A DNA stretch of 12,335 nt from Clostridiales bacterium (GTDB taxonomy: Bacteria; Bacillota; Clostridia; Lachnospirales; Lachnospiraceae). Location of the stretch: NCBI GenBank assembly GCA_019418195.1, contig DYCJ01000058.1, positions 1-12,335 on the forward strand. The letters are read 5' to 3'. Both the position numbers and the translations under genes were made by a program. How positions within the stretch are numbered: the stretch's first letter is position 1; every line of letters begins with the position of its first letter. The notes under the pieces were generated by a model that was given only the letters and a program-made list of their open reading frames with translations, had not been told where the DNA came from and searched no databases. Shown here in pieces: positions 1 through 6,904 of this stretch.

Positions 1-67
1 CTATATCTACAAGAAAAAGAAGTATCATTCTTGCTCTGGAAGTTTTAAGATTAAATATATTTTTCAT
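1..67 (-). CDS. 5' end of a membrane protein gene, probably polysaccharide biosynthesis (partial)
   Basis: Only the first 22 codons are in the window; the gene runs off the left edge. An ATG at 67-65 is preceded by a good ribosome binding site (GGAGAGG, about 6 nt upstream). The peptide begins MKNIFNLKTSRAR and then turns hydrophobic (MILLFLVDI), as at the start of a first membrane helix. A short basic head followed by 'LLFLVDI' resembles the start of CapD/FlaA1-type nucleotide-sugar dehydratases, which begin with several membrane helices, and also of some polyprenyl-phosphate sugar transferases. The LCP and nucleotidyltransferase genes next door suggest envelope polysaccharide work. The existence of a gene start is well supported; the family is a guess from 22 residues and context. 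It has its own upstream promoter and lies beyond the terminator of the preceding operon. Confidence 0.55.
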   Translation of the reverse strand, partial: MKNIFNLKTSRARMILLFLVDI

Positions 68-145
68 AATATCCTCTCCGGTCAGTAATGTTACAAAATA
101 TTACGTCTTTTTTACATACTTTTATATAATATCAAATTCTGACTT

Positions 146-174
146 ATTATACAACTCTTATGCTCGCATTTCTA
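146..174 (-). promoter_or_regulatory. Predicted sigma-A-type promoter for the left-edge gene
   Basis: On the minus strand a perfect -10 (TATAAT, 146-151) lies 17 bp downstream of TAGAAA (169-174), which matches 4 of 6 bases of TTGACA. The region is AT-rich and lies between the terminator after the LCP gene and the start codon at 67, leaving a leader of about 70 nt. A second possible pair (TTGTAT, 17 bp, TATTAT) lies slightly downstream. This is pattern matching only. Confidence 0.5.
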
Positions 175-207
175 CATTTATCTTATAAAAAAAACAATTA
201 ATTTATA

Positions 208-244
208 CACAAAAAGGAAGACAGAATCTCTTCCGTCTTCCTTT
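208..244 (-). terminator. Rho-independent terminator after the LCP gene
   Basis: Beginning 7 nt after the LCP stop codon, the minus strand holds a perfect 10-bp stem (AAAGGAAGAC, 222-213 on the opposite strand, pairing with 244-235) around a 12-nt loop. The descending arm runs into a U-rich tail (CTTTTTGTG). The purine-rich ascending arm and T tract are typical of an intrinsic terminator. It marks the likely end of the cda-HPr-nucleotidyltransferase-LCP transcript. Confidence 0.8.
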
Positions 245-251
245 ACATCTG

Positions 252-1790
252 CTAATTCAACGCTTCCCCGGCTTCCAGGCTTCCGCCTTCTTCGACCACA
301 TTTGCCAGATCTATGATTTCTTTAAGGTTGCTCTCGTCCGGATACATTACATACAGCAGCTGATCAGGAGCTGAATAACAGTAATCCTGACCGCCCTCTC
401 CGCTTAATGCTACAGACTGGATCGACCATTTTGCATTCGTCCGCAACTGGTCTCTGATCAGTGCATTAAGCTGTGGCTGCGTTACATTTGTCTCCACATC
501 CTTGCTCACCTGGTTCATGATAGTCCCGGCTTTCAGGAGCATTGTAGGAGAAATCATTTTCTTCAGCATTGCCGTGATGACCGCTTGTTGGTTCTTGCCG
601 CGCTGATTATCTCCATCCTCCAGGTTCTGCCTCTCCCTGCTGAAAGCCAGCGCCTGTTCGCCGTTAAAGTGATTCAGGCCTTTCTGGACATCCATCACAT
701 ATTCGGAATCCTCGCTTGTCGTGAATGCATACTCAGACTCTACGTCAATACCGCCGAGAATATCAACAATATCGATAAGAGAGGTAAAGTTCAGTCTTAC
801 GTAATAATTAATATCCGTCTCGTACAGGTTACCCAATGTTGCCATGGAAGTCTCTATGCCGTATACCCCGGCATGAGTCAGTTTATCCATCGCGCCTTGT
901 TGCACATCAGGTCCGTATAAGGGCACATAGGAATCCCTCGGCGTAGTGATCAGCAGGATTTCATGGGTCGTCGGGTTGACAACAGCAATGATATTAACAT
1001 CACTCCGGCTTGTCTCTGAGACTTCCCCATACGTATCTATTCCGCTTATATACACAGTAAACGGCTCTTTCGTGAGCGTATCATCAGAACCGCCGCCCAG
1101 ATTAAGCTCTGTCTTGATATCCATCTCATAAATGATCTTAATGTTATCACTGAATCCTTCTACCGCGTCATCCATCAGCTGTGTATATGCCTCATTATAG
1201 ATGATCGCCTGTACGTCCCCGTCCACAAGAGCCTGAGCCTGAGCCTGAACAGAGTCACACTCTGTCAACGTAAGATCCGATCCCAGCTCTTCCTGCAGGT
1301 TTGTTACCGCAGTCTGGATGTTATCGCCGCCCTGCTGGAACTGTACACCGAAATTATATCCCACTGTATCTTCAATCGTCTCAGCAGAATCATCAGCCAG
1401 AACAGCGACAGCCATCTTATCCACGCGCGTATTACCGCCGGTGATCAGGGAAAGCATGTTATTCGCCTGAGCAATGTTGTAAGCGCCGAATGTCAGCACA
1501 CAGATCATCAACAGGCTGAAAATCTTCCCGGCGGTTCCTCGCTTTTTCCTTACAGCCTGTGTTGTAAACGCAATACACCACAGAAAAAACAATATTGCTG
1601 CAACAAGCGCAAGATAATTCATAGGCAGCATATCGAGCAGTATGACCACGATCATAAACACAATGCTCACCAGCGCCTGAAACACCAGACAAAATGAGCC
1701 TAATCTGTTCGTTGCGGTTCTTTCGGAATATCTACTTGTATTTCTACCGTTACGCCCGGTATTATCTACCGATCTGCGTTTTTTCGCCAT
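252..1790 (-). CDS. LytR-CpsA-Psr (LCP) family glycopolymer transferase
   Basis: LCP proteins transfer undecaprenyl-linked glycopolymers (teichoic acids, capsule) to peptidoglycan on the outer face of the membrane. Numbered from the ATG at 1790 (512 aa), the protein has a basic cytoplasmic head, three membrane helices near 32-54, 57-77 and 89-106, an extracytoplasmic region near 122-225, and the LCP catalytic domain near 245-410. LCP hallmarks are visible: YISGIDTYG, SDVNIIAVVNP, TTPRDSYV, DKLTHAG, LNFTSLIDIVDILGGIDV, AFSRERQ and GDNQRGKNQQ, including the conserved Asp and Arg residues that bind metal and pyrophosphate. Three helices plus an extra domain resemble streptococcal CpsA rather than one-helix TagT/LytR. 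The ATG at 1790 is preferred over a TTG at 1796 because AAAGGAA is better spaced for it. The gene lies 58 nt after the nucleotidyltransferase gene and is the last of its transcript. Confidence 0.93.
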   Translation of the reverse strand: MAKKRRSVDNTGRNGRNTSRYSERTATNRLGSFCLVFQALVSIVFMIVVILLDMLPMNYLALVAAILFFLWCIAFTTQAVRKKRGTAGKIFSLLMICVLTFGAYNIAQANNMLSLITGGNTRVDKMAVAVLADDSAETIEDTVGYNFGVQFQQGGDNIQTAVTNLQEELGSDLTLTECDSVQAQAQALVDGDVQAIIYNEAYTQLMDDAVEGFSDNIKIIYEMDIKTELNLGGGSDDTLTKEPFTVYISGIDTYGEVSETSRSDVNIIAVVNPTTHEILLITTPRDSYVPLYGPDVQQGAMDKLTHAGVYGIETSMATLGNLYETDINYYVRLNFTSLIDIVDILGGIDVESEYAFTTSEDSEYVMDVQKGLNHFNGEQALAFSRERQNLEDGDNQRGKNQQAVITAMLKKMISPTMLLKAGTIMNQVSKDVETNVTQPQLNALIRDQLRTNAKWSIQSVALSGEGGQDYCYSAPDQLLYVMYPDESNLKEIIDLANVVEEGGSLEAGEALN

Positions 1791-1848
1791 TGTCAAAATT
1801 CCTTTACTGTTTTTTTCTCTTAATATGTAGTCGTATCAGCTATCCGTA

Positions 1849-2766
1849 CTATCTGTATAATACAGAAGGGTATACTCCGTCCGCTATGAGCTTGCGTACC
1901 GCACTCATTACAGCTTCTTTATCTTCCTTATACGTCACTCCAAACCACTGGTCGTGAGACTTCAGAACACGGACGTCCAGTCTTCCTTCTTTCAGAAGAT
2001 CACCGATAATGGTCGGCAGCAGATACTCAGCTTTCAGATCCTCCGCACTGATGCTGTTAAGGAATCCGTCAAATCCGCTCTCCAGGATGTTGATAAACTC
2101 CGGAGTCAGCCCCCACATATTCATGGAGACCGGAGAATCCGGATCAAGCTCTTTTGCTTCTCCATCTGTTCTGATGACCGCCTTATCCCCTTCTTTTTCA
2201 ATATTGTGTGTTTCTGTAATGCCGGCAAGCATACCGTCAGGATCAACCATGCAGATTCCCCTGGTTACTCCACCGTTCTCACTGAGTGTATTCTTGAGCA
2301 CAAAGCTGACCATACAAATCTGCATTTTACCAGTATCTTCCATACTTGTCAAATAGGAGTAGGCTTCCCTGAATGCATCTTTCCCGTAATAGTCATCTGC
2401 ATTGATCACCAGGAATGGAGAATCCACCACATCTTTACAGCACAGAATAGCCTGTCCTGTTCCCCACGGTTTTGTTCTCCCCGTAAACTTCTCCTGATAT
2501 TTCTGGGGAATATCATTAATTTCCTGATATGCATATGCAACCTCGATCTGTTTTTCAATGCGGTTTCCGATCACCTCTTTAAAATCTTGCTCCAGATCTT
2601 TCCGGATCACAAATACGACTTTATCAAATCCTGCTTCTATCGCATCATAAATCGAATAATCCATAATGATCTCGCCGTTTGGTCCGACCGGGGCCAGCTG
2701 TTTGATCCCTCCTCCGAACCTGCTTCCGATTCCTGCCGCCATAATGACTAAAGTTGCTTTGCTCAT
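1849..2766 (-). CDS. Sugar-phosphate nucleotidyltransferase (NTP_transferase family)
   Basis: A 305-aa cytoplasmic enzyme of the GalU/RmlA-like nucleotidyltransferase fold, expected to join a sugar-1-phosphate and an NTP into an NDP-sugar plus pyrophosphate. The nucleotide-binding signature is at the N-terminus (VIMAAGIGSRFGGGIKQL, residues 7-24). PWGTGQA (100-106) fits the base-contacting loop, INADDYYG (121-128) supplies the metal-binding Asp residues, and SMNMWG (214-219) fits the sugar-binding region. The C-terminus has a conserved-looking WFGVTYKED (274-282) and no left-handed beta-helix, so this is not a GlmU-type bifunctional enzyme. Sugar and nucleotide specificity cannot be read from the sequence. 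The ATG at 2766 has a strong AGGAGG site. It lies 33 nt after the HPr gene and upstream of LCP, suggesting envelope glycopolymer precursor supply. Confidence 0.88.
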   Translation of the reverse strand: MSKATLVIMAAGIGSRFGGGIKQLAPVGPNGEIIMDYSIYDAIEAGFDKVVFVIRKDLEQDFKEVIGNRIEKQIEVAYAYQEINDIPQKYQEKFTGRTKPWGTGQAILCCKDVVDSPFLVINADDYYGKDAFREAYSYLTSMEDTGKMQICMVSFVLKNTLSENGGVTRGICMVDPDGMLAGITETHNIEKEGDKAVIRTDGEAKELDPDSPVSMNMWGLTPEFINILESGFDGFLNSISAEDLKAEYLLPTIIGDLLKEGRLDVRVLKSHDQWFGVTYKEDKEAVMSAVRKLIADGVYPSVLYR

Positions 2767-2799
2767 GATTCTTTTCCTCCTGTGAATCTATATTCCTGA

Positions 2800-3075
2800 T
2801 TACTCTCCCAGCCCGTCTTTCACAAGCTGTACCATCTCACTCAATGCTGCTTCTTCATCCGGTCCCTCGCAGACGATCTCGATTTCGTCTCCGCTCTTGA
2901 TACATGCCCCGAGCACGCTCAGCACACTCTTAGCATTTGCTGTCACGTCTTCATGTTTTGTCTTTTTGAGGACTGTGATCTTACTTTTAAACTGCATGGC
3001 AGTCTTACAGAAAAGTCCGGCCGGCCTGAGATGGAGGCCGGTCGGGTTCTTGATCTTCACCTTGCCGTTTACCAT
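2800..3075 (-). CDS. HPr family phosphocarrier protein
   Basis: A 91-aa protein of the HPr fold, the small phosphocarrier that takes phosphate from EI of the PTS. The active-site motif GLHLRPAG places histidine at residue 15, the canonical position; Crh-type paralogues lack this histidine. The regulatory-serine region is present as NAKSVLSVL, with the Ser at residue 50 rather than 46 because the loop before it is about four residues longer than in Bacillus HPr. The C-terminus ends in GLGE as in many HPr proteins. The ATG at 3075 has a good site (AAGGAGTG). An in-frame extension to 3231 would only read the cdaR 3' end in the wrong frame. No ptsI, hprK or sugar permease is nearby. Whether it is the main HPr or a regulatory paralogue is open. 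Confidence 0.9.
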   Translation of the reverse strand: MVNGKVKIKNPTGLHLRPAGLFCKTAMQFKSKITVLKKTKHEDVTANAKSVLSVLGACIKSGDEIEIVCEGPDEEAALSEMVQLVKDGLGE

Positions 3076-3112
3076 TCTATTTTCACTCCTTGTATTTTCT
3101 TCAGTCTGTCTG

Positions 3113-4480
3113 TTATTCCTGGCTTCCGTCATCCTGTCCGGAAGAGCCTCCGCCATTCTCCTGCCCGGACGAATTGCCGGCTCCACCCTGTCCGGTTGAG
3201 CTGTCCGAGCCTCCCGTGCTGTCCGTTTCACTGTCTGATTTATACTCCAGGGTAAGCTGTACCGTCACATCTGAATTCAGCGTAATTCCGTCAGGAAGAT
3301 CAACTCTCACCGGAACATCATATGTTCCCGGCCGGATATACGCTTCCAAATTCACTGATACCGCATTGCTGACATCCAGTACATTGAGTTTTTCCTGATC
3401 ACCGCTGAATGTAAGTTTGATCTCTGCGTCCGGCTGATAGCTTACCTGCATATCTTCTGAAAGATTGTTGATGATTATGGAGCTCACCAGAAAATCTATG
3501 GTCCTTGTCCCTTCTCTCTCGATCACTGCCGTAATGGTAATATTTCCCGTACTCTCCTCAACCAGGCTGATCCCCTCCGGCAGGTATGAAGAAATATTCA
3601 CAGTTTGTTCTACCGGACTGTCCGCACCGTCTATGCTGATAACGGAAGAAGGTATGACTATTTCCTCTATATCATCTACCACATCGCTCTTGCCGCAGAT
3701 CTGCACGGTTTCCGGTTCAGTCGTAAACCCTGTATACTGATACCCCTCCGCCGGAGTTCCTAAAATATCAGCCACTACAGGTACACTCTTTTTCTTCAGG
3801 ACTTCAATAGACACTGTAAGTCCGTCGTCTCCCAGATTATTTTCCAGTTGATTCTGGGTGACAATATTTCCATTTGCGTCATACAGTTTGAGTTCTGCCG
3901 GTCTTTCCTCATCTTCGGAAATCCCCTCGACATCAACTAATGCAACAGCCCTGTCGATCTGGTCGAGCACGGACTCAGGCCCTGTGATCGTTACATTTTC
4001 CGGATGAACGGTCATTTCGCCGATGACATAACCGTCCCGTTCCACTCCGTCTGCATCTGCTGTCAGTGCAAGAACTTTTCTACCCGACTTTTCACGCTGG
4101 ATCTGAAGATTTCTCGGGACAGCCTCCGCGGACTGATACTGGCCGCTGTAATCGGGAATCGTTATGGTGATCGGTACAAGTCCTGTACTCGTATCCATCT
4201 CCCTGATGTCTGCCGTAGCCACAATATCATCAGGTGACAGATGCTGACGCACTTCACGGTTCGCATAGACTACTACGCTCACCGTCTGCTCCCCGACCAC
4301 CTGGTATACATCTCCTGCTGATGTGATAATATCGTCATTGACGATCGTTACCGGAATTTCAGTAAAAGTACGGCTCGAGACCGGATTGTCCAGATTCACT
4401 ACGATCAGCCATAAAAAGACTGAAAAAACAAATGCTATTATCTTCAGGCCCAGATTCGTTGTAAGCTTATATTTCTTCAT
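3113..4480 (-). CDS. cdaR: CdaR (YbbR-domain) regulator of diadenylate cyclase
   Basis: A membrane-anchored extracytoplasmic protein of 455 aa. A short basic head (MKKYKLTTNLGLK) leads to one membrane helix near residues 11-29 ending in WLIVVNLDNP, typical of YbbR proteins. About four YbbR repeats follow, near 40-130, 135-228, 230-320 and 325-413, with the recurrent 'PENVTITGPESVLDQI' type of motif. In other Firmicutes CdaR binds CdaA and modulates c-di-AMP output. The last roughly 40 residues are a Gly/Ser/Gln/Asp-rich low-complexity tail that the family does not need. The start at 4480 is chosen because it forms an ATGA overlap with the cdaA TGA stop and is better spaced from AAGGA; an ATG at 4492 would overlap its own binding site. 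The gene lies 37 nt before the HPr gene. Confidence 0.93.
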   Translation of the reverse strand: MKKYKLTTNLGLKIIAFVFSVFLWLIVVNLDNPVSSRTFTEIPVTIVNDDIITSAGDVYQVVGEQTVSVVVYANREVRQHLSPDDIVATADIREMDTSTGLVPITITIPDYSGQYQSAEAVPRNLQIQREKSGRKVLALTADADGVERDGYVIGEMTVHPENVTITGPESVLDQIDRAVALVDVEGISEDEERPAELKLYDANGNIVTQNQLENNLGDDGLTVSIEVLKKKSVPVVADILGTPAEGYQYTGFTTEPETVQICGKSDVVDDIEEIVIPSSVISIDGADSPVEQTVNISSYLPEGISLVEESTGNITITAVIEREGTRTIDFLVSSIIINNLSEDMQVSYQPDAEIKLTFSGDQEKLNVLDVSNAVSVNLEAYIRPGTYDVPVRVDLPDGITLNSDVTVQLTLEYKSDSETDSTGGSDSSTGQGGAGNSSGQENGGGSSGQDDGSQE

Positions 4481-5343
4481 TTTCTGCGCCATCCTTTCCG
4501 TATAGAGAATCTCTTCTTTGACTCTGTATTCCTATACTGAATCTGGCTCAGCTTCTCTCTCAGTTCTTCCCGCTTGATCCCGCGTGTAAGAGTGCCTCCC
4601 ATCGCAACCGACACAAGGCCTGTCTCCTCTGACACAACGATCACAAGCGCATCGCATACTTCGCTCATACCAAGTGCTGCCCTGTGTCTTGTGCCGAGAT
4701 CTTTACTGATACTCATATTGTCCGACAGGGGCAGGTAACAGGTCGCCGAAGTGATCCGGTCGCCACGGATGATCACCGCTCCGTCATGAAGCGGTGTATT
4801 ATGTTCGAATATATTGATCAGCACCTGAGAAGACACCTTGCAGTCCAGTTCGATCCCGGTCATCTCGTACTCGTTAAGGCGGATTGCCTGTTCGACCACG
4901 ATAAGAGCTCCCGTACATACATTCCCCATTGCATAGCAGGCTGTTACGATACTGTCCGCCGTCATATCGGAAAAGCGCTCGTTCTCCTTGCCTTTATCAA
5001 AAGGATTGATATTACTGAGCAGGTTCTTCTCGCCCAGTTTTTCCAACGCCCGACGCAGTTCCGGCTGAAACACTACGATTGCCGCGATTGCCAGGACATT
5101 GATGGACTGCGCGGCCAGATAGAGGATCGTATGCATCTGGAAGATCCAGGCAAACAGGATAAAAGCCCCCAGCATGATGATACCTCTGAGGAGCATCCAT
5201 GCTTTCGTGTTCTTGATCCAGAGCATGATCTCATATAAGATCACTGTGATGATCAGTATCTCAATGACATCTTTAACCTCGATAGCCGGAAGATACATGC
5301 CTTCTGTGTAATTGCCTATAAAATTTTTCAGCCAGTCTATCAT
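4477..5343 (-). CDS. cdaA: Diadenylate cyclase CdaA
   Basis: Makes cyclic di-AMP from two ATP at the cytoplasmic face of the membrane. The 288-aa protein has three N-terminal membrane helices (about 26-42, 49-66, 72-93), the junction motif FQPELRRALEKLG (92-104), then the DAC (DisA_N) domain. The two catalytic signatures are intact: LHDGAVII with DGA at 187-189, and GTRHRAALG with RHR at 219-221, so it should be active. Length and layout match CdaA/DacA of Bacillus and Listeria. The ATG at 5343 follows an AAGGCGG-type site in the 22-nt gap after the 349-aa membrane protein. Its stop overlaps the cdaR start, so the two are probably translationally coupled. glmM, usually downstream of cdaR, is not in this window. 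Confidence 0.96.
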   Translation of the reverse strand: MIDWLKNFIGNYTEGMYLPAIEVKDVIEILIITVILYEIMLWIKNTKAWMLLRGIIMLGAFILFAWIFQMHTILYLAAQSINVLAIAAIVVFQPELRRALEKLGEKNLLSNINPFDKGKENERFSDMTADSIVTACYAMGNVCTGALIVVEQAIRLNEYEMTGIELDCKVSSQVLINIFEHNTPLHDGAVIIRGDRITSATCYLPLSDNMSISKDLGTRHRAALGMSEVCDALVIVVSEETGLVSVAMGGTLTRGIKREELREKLSQIQYRNTESKKRFSIRKGWRRK

Positions 5344-5365
5344 TACTGTTATGTCACCGCCTTAT

Positions 5366-6415
5366 TTACTCGGTCTTTCCTTTTTCCTGGTCAAGACCCA
5401 GCTCTTTGCTCAGACTTCTCGTAAGAAGTATATCTTCTGTGTTCGTGTTTGCATTTTCATCTGATGAATGATCCTCCTGCTTCTGAGGCTTGTTCCCCGT
5501 AATACGTTTCACTTCCTTTTCAGGAGCAGAAACACCGACTTTGGGGACCGCCTTGACATAATAATAGTATTCATCATCCTCAAACTGTATATTCTCTGTT
5601 CTGGAATAATCCACAGAGAAGAAAAGGAATTCCAGAACAAGTCCGACCAGGATTCCGAGGCACGCGCTGACAGCGATCGACACATAGGAAACCCCCGTTC
5701 CAAGAGCCATATTTCCTGCTGCCGCCATGATCACGCTGACGACTGCTCCTGCTGCAGATGCGATCTTCCACGCATGGTCAACCGCACGTGTACGCACCAG
5801 ATTGACCACAAGAATACCTACGACCACCGCCGCTGCCATCAGCCACATTTCCCTGCTCGTCAATACCTGCCGCGTAAAACTTATCAGACTGTTAAAAAGT
5901 GCATCCGCATCCGTACTCCTGAGTGCCGCTGCAGAATCCTTGACAAAATCCACCATATAATATGCGATCACGCCGCAGCATGCCGGAACGATCCAGACAG
6001 GTGTGCCCATAAGACCGAAAACTACCGGAACGACTAACGGTATCTTTAATCCGAAAGCCAGTGCTGAGATAAGCACAAGCCATGCTTTCTTCGGTGTAAA
6101 CCGGAAATAGAAAATGTACATTATCAGAAAAATGATCAGTGACACCACTGCGATCGGAAGTGATAACGAATAGAAATGAACAAGGATCAGCGCAGCTGCC
6201 GCTGTCACCATTATGATCATCGGAAAAAAAGTACAGATTACTGCCAGACCCACGGTACAGAAGACAGAAGAAGCCATTTTCATAAACCCTATGTTGGCAT
6301 TGATCAGCCCGAACAGGACCAGCCCCAGTATGAGCTGCAGTGCTTTCAGGATATACGTAGAGTACTTTGCATATATCTCCTGCAGTTTTTCTCTCCAAAC
6401 TAATAACGTGCTCAT
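5366..6415 (-). CDS. Multi-pass membrane protein of unknown function, upstream of cdaA
   Basis: 349 aa, family not recognised. About 20 N-terminal residues are amphipathic. The body, about 21-268, is very hydrophobic with roughly eight or nine membrane helices (near 22-40, 46-80, 84-104, 111-135, 140-156, 190-208, 217-236, 243-267), interrupted near 158-188 by a polar stretch. The last 80 residues are soluble and charged, with an acidic aromatic patch, FEDDEYYYYVKAVPK (278-292), then SAPEKEVKRI, and a terminal LTRSLSKELGLDQE helix-like segment. No ATP-binding, peptidase or transport signature is evident. It overlaps the 134-aa gene by 4 nt (ATGA; AAGGAG about 11 nt upstream) and lies 22 nt ahead of cdaA, so it is probably co-produced with the cyclase. 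A role in c-di-AMP signalling, envelope tension or transport is inference only. Confidence 0.85.
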   Translation of the reverse strand: MSTLLVWREKLQEIYAKYSTYILKALQLILGLVLFGLINANIGFMKMASSVFCTVGLAVICTFFPMIIMVTAAAALILVHFYSLSLPIAVVSLIIFLIMYIFYFRFTPKKAWLVLISALAFGLKIPLVVPVVFGLMGTPVWIVPACCGVIAYYMVDFVKDSAAALRSTDADALFNSLISFTRQVLTSREMWLMAAAVVVGILVVNLVRTRAVDHAWKIASAAGAVVSVIMAAAGNMALGTGVSYVSIAVSACLGILVGLVLEFLFFSVDYSRTENIQFEDDEYYYYVKAVPKVGVSAPEKEVKRITGNKPQKQEDHSSDENANTNTEDILLTRSLSKELGLDQEKGKTE

Positions 6416-6816
6416 GATCTGTGTATCTCCTTTTTAAGATTCATTTTTTCCAGACGGGAAAGATCCCGCATATACCGTTTCATTCTCTGCTTTGCCCTGA
6501 TATGCTTCTTTCTGTAAAACGAACCGGCTCCGATTCCGTATATGATGAGAAGCGACAGATATAAACCGAGTACGATAGCTGCAAGGATCAGGAGCTTAAC
6601 AACTGTGATCCCCTCTATCAGACTCTCCCCCCCTGCCAGGAACATAAGGGCAGCCAGAAGGAAAAAACCTGCCGTTACCCAGATCAGCGTGATCCACGTA
6701 TTCAGACTCGAATAGTCTTTCTGATAATAACCTGTAATTTTTATATCTTCTTCGCCATATCTCTTCTCATAGATCGCAGCTCTCGTCATCAGACGTACTT
6801 TTCTTTTATCGATCAT
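6412..6816 (-). CDS. Small two-TM membrane protein of unknown function
   Basis: 134 aa, not recognised. A soluble head contains AIYEKRYGEEDIKITGYYQKDY (about 14-35, quoted here in outline: basic, then acidic, then aromatic). Two membrane helices follow, near 40-62 and 70-94, separated by a short GGESLIEG loop, then a strongly basic C-terminal helix (YRKKHIRAKQRMKRYMRDLSRLEKMNLKK) that could form a coiled coil or lie on the membrane. Both ends are probably cytoplasmic. The ATG at 6816 is somewhat far (about 15 nt) from the best ribosome binding site, AGGAAGG, so the start is less certain; Met10 is the alternative. It is the first gene after the predicted promoter at 6875-6904 and overlaps the 349-aa gene by ATGA. 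The pair may work as a complex; this is inferred from coupling only. Confidence 0.8.
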   Translation of the reverse strand: MIDKRKVRLMTRAAIYEKRYGEEDIKITGYYQKDYSSLNTWITLIWVTAGFFLLAALMFLAGGESLIEGITVVKLLILAAIVLGLYLSLLIIYGIGAGSFYRKKHIRAKQRMKRYMRDLSRLEKMNLKKEIHRS

Positions 6817-6874
6817 AACGCTTTTACACGTCCTTCCTATGTACTGGCCTATCTATTTCAGTCCATTATGTTTT

Positions 6875-6904
6875 AGTATATCATATAGTCAGATACCTTG
6901 TCCA
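6875..6904 (-). promoter_or_regulatory. Predicted extended -10 promoter for the cda operon
   Basis: On the minus strand TGGACA (6899-6904; 5 of 6 matches to TTGACA) is separated by 18 bp from TATACT (6875-6880; 5 of 6), and the -10 is preceded by TGA, the TGn of an extended -10 element. The -35 lies in the last codons of comF. The start site would fall near 6868, giving a leader of about 52 nt before the 134-aa gene. It would let the cda operon be transcribed independently of recD2-comF. Confidence 0.6.

Noticed and set aside
1797..1848. Separate promoter for the LCP gene in the 52-58 nt gap
   Set aside because: Only a loose TATTAA was found, with no acceptable -35 at 16-18 bp, so read-through from upstream is simpler.
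1954..2751. Plus-strand open frame (265 codons) opposite the nucleotidyltransferase gene
   Set aside because: It fully overlaps a conserved enzyme gene on the other strand, and its composition is that of an antisense shadow.
3076..3231. N-terminal extension of the HPr frame by 52 codons
   Set aside because: It reads the cdaR low-complexity 3' end in another frame and gives an Arg/Glu-rich peptide unlike HPr; the ATG at 3075 has its own good ribosome binding site and puts His at 15.
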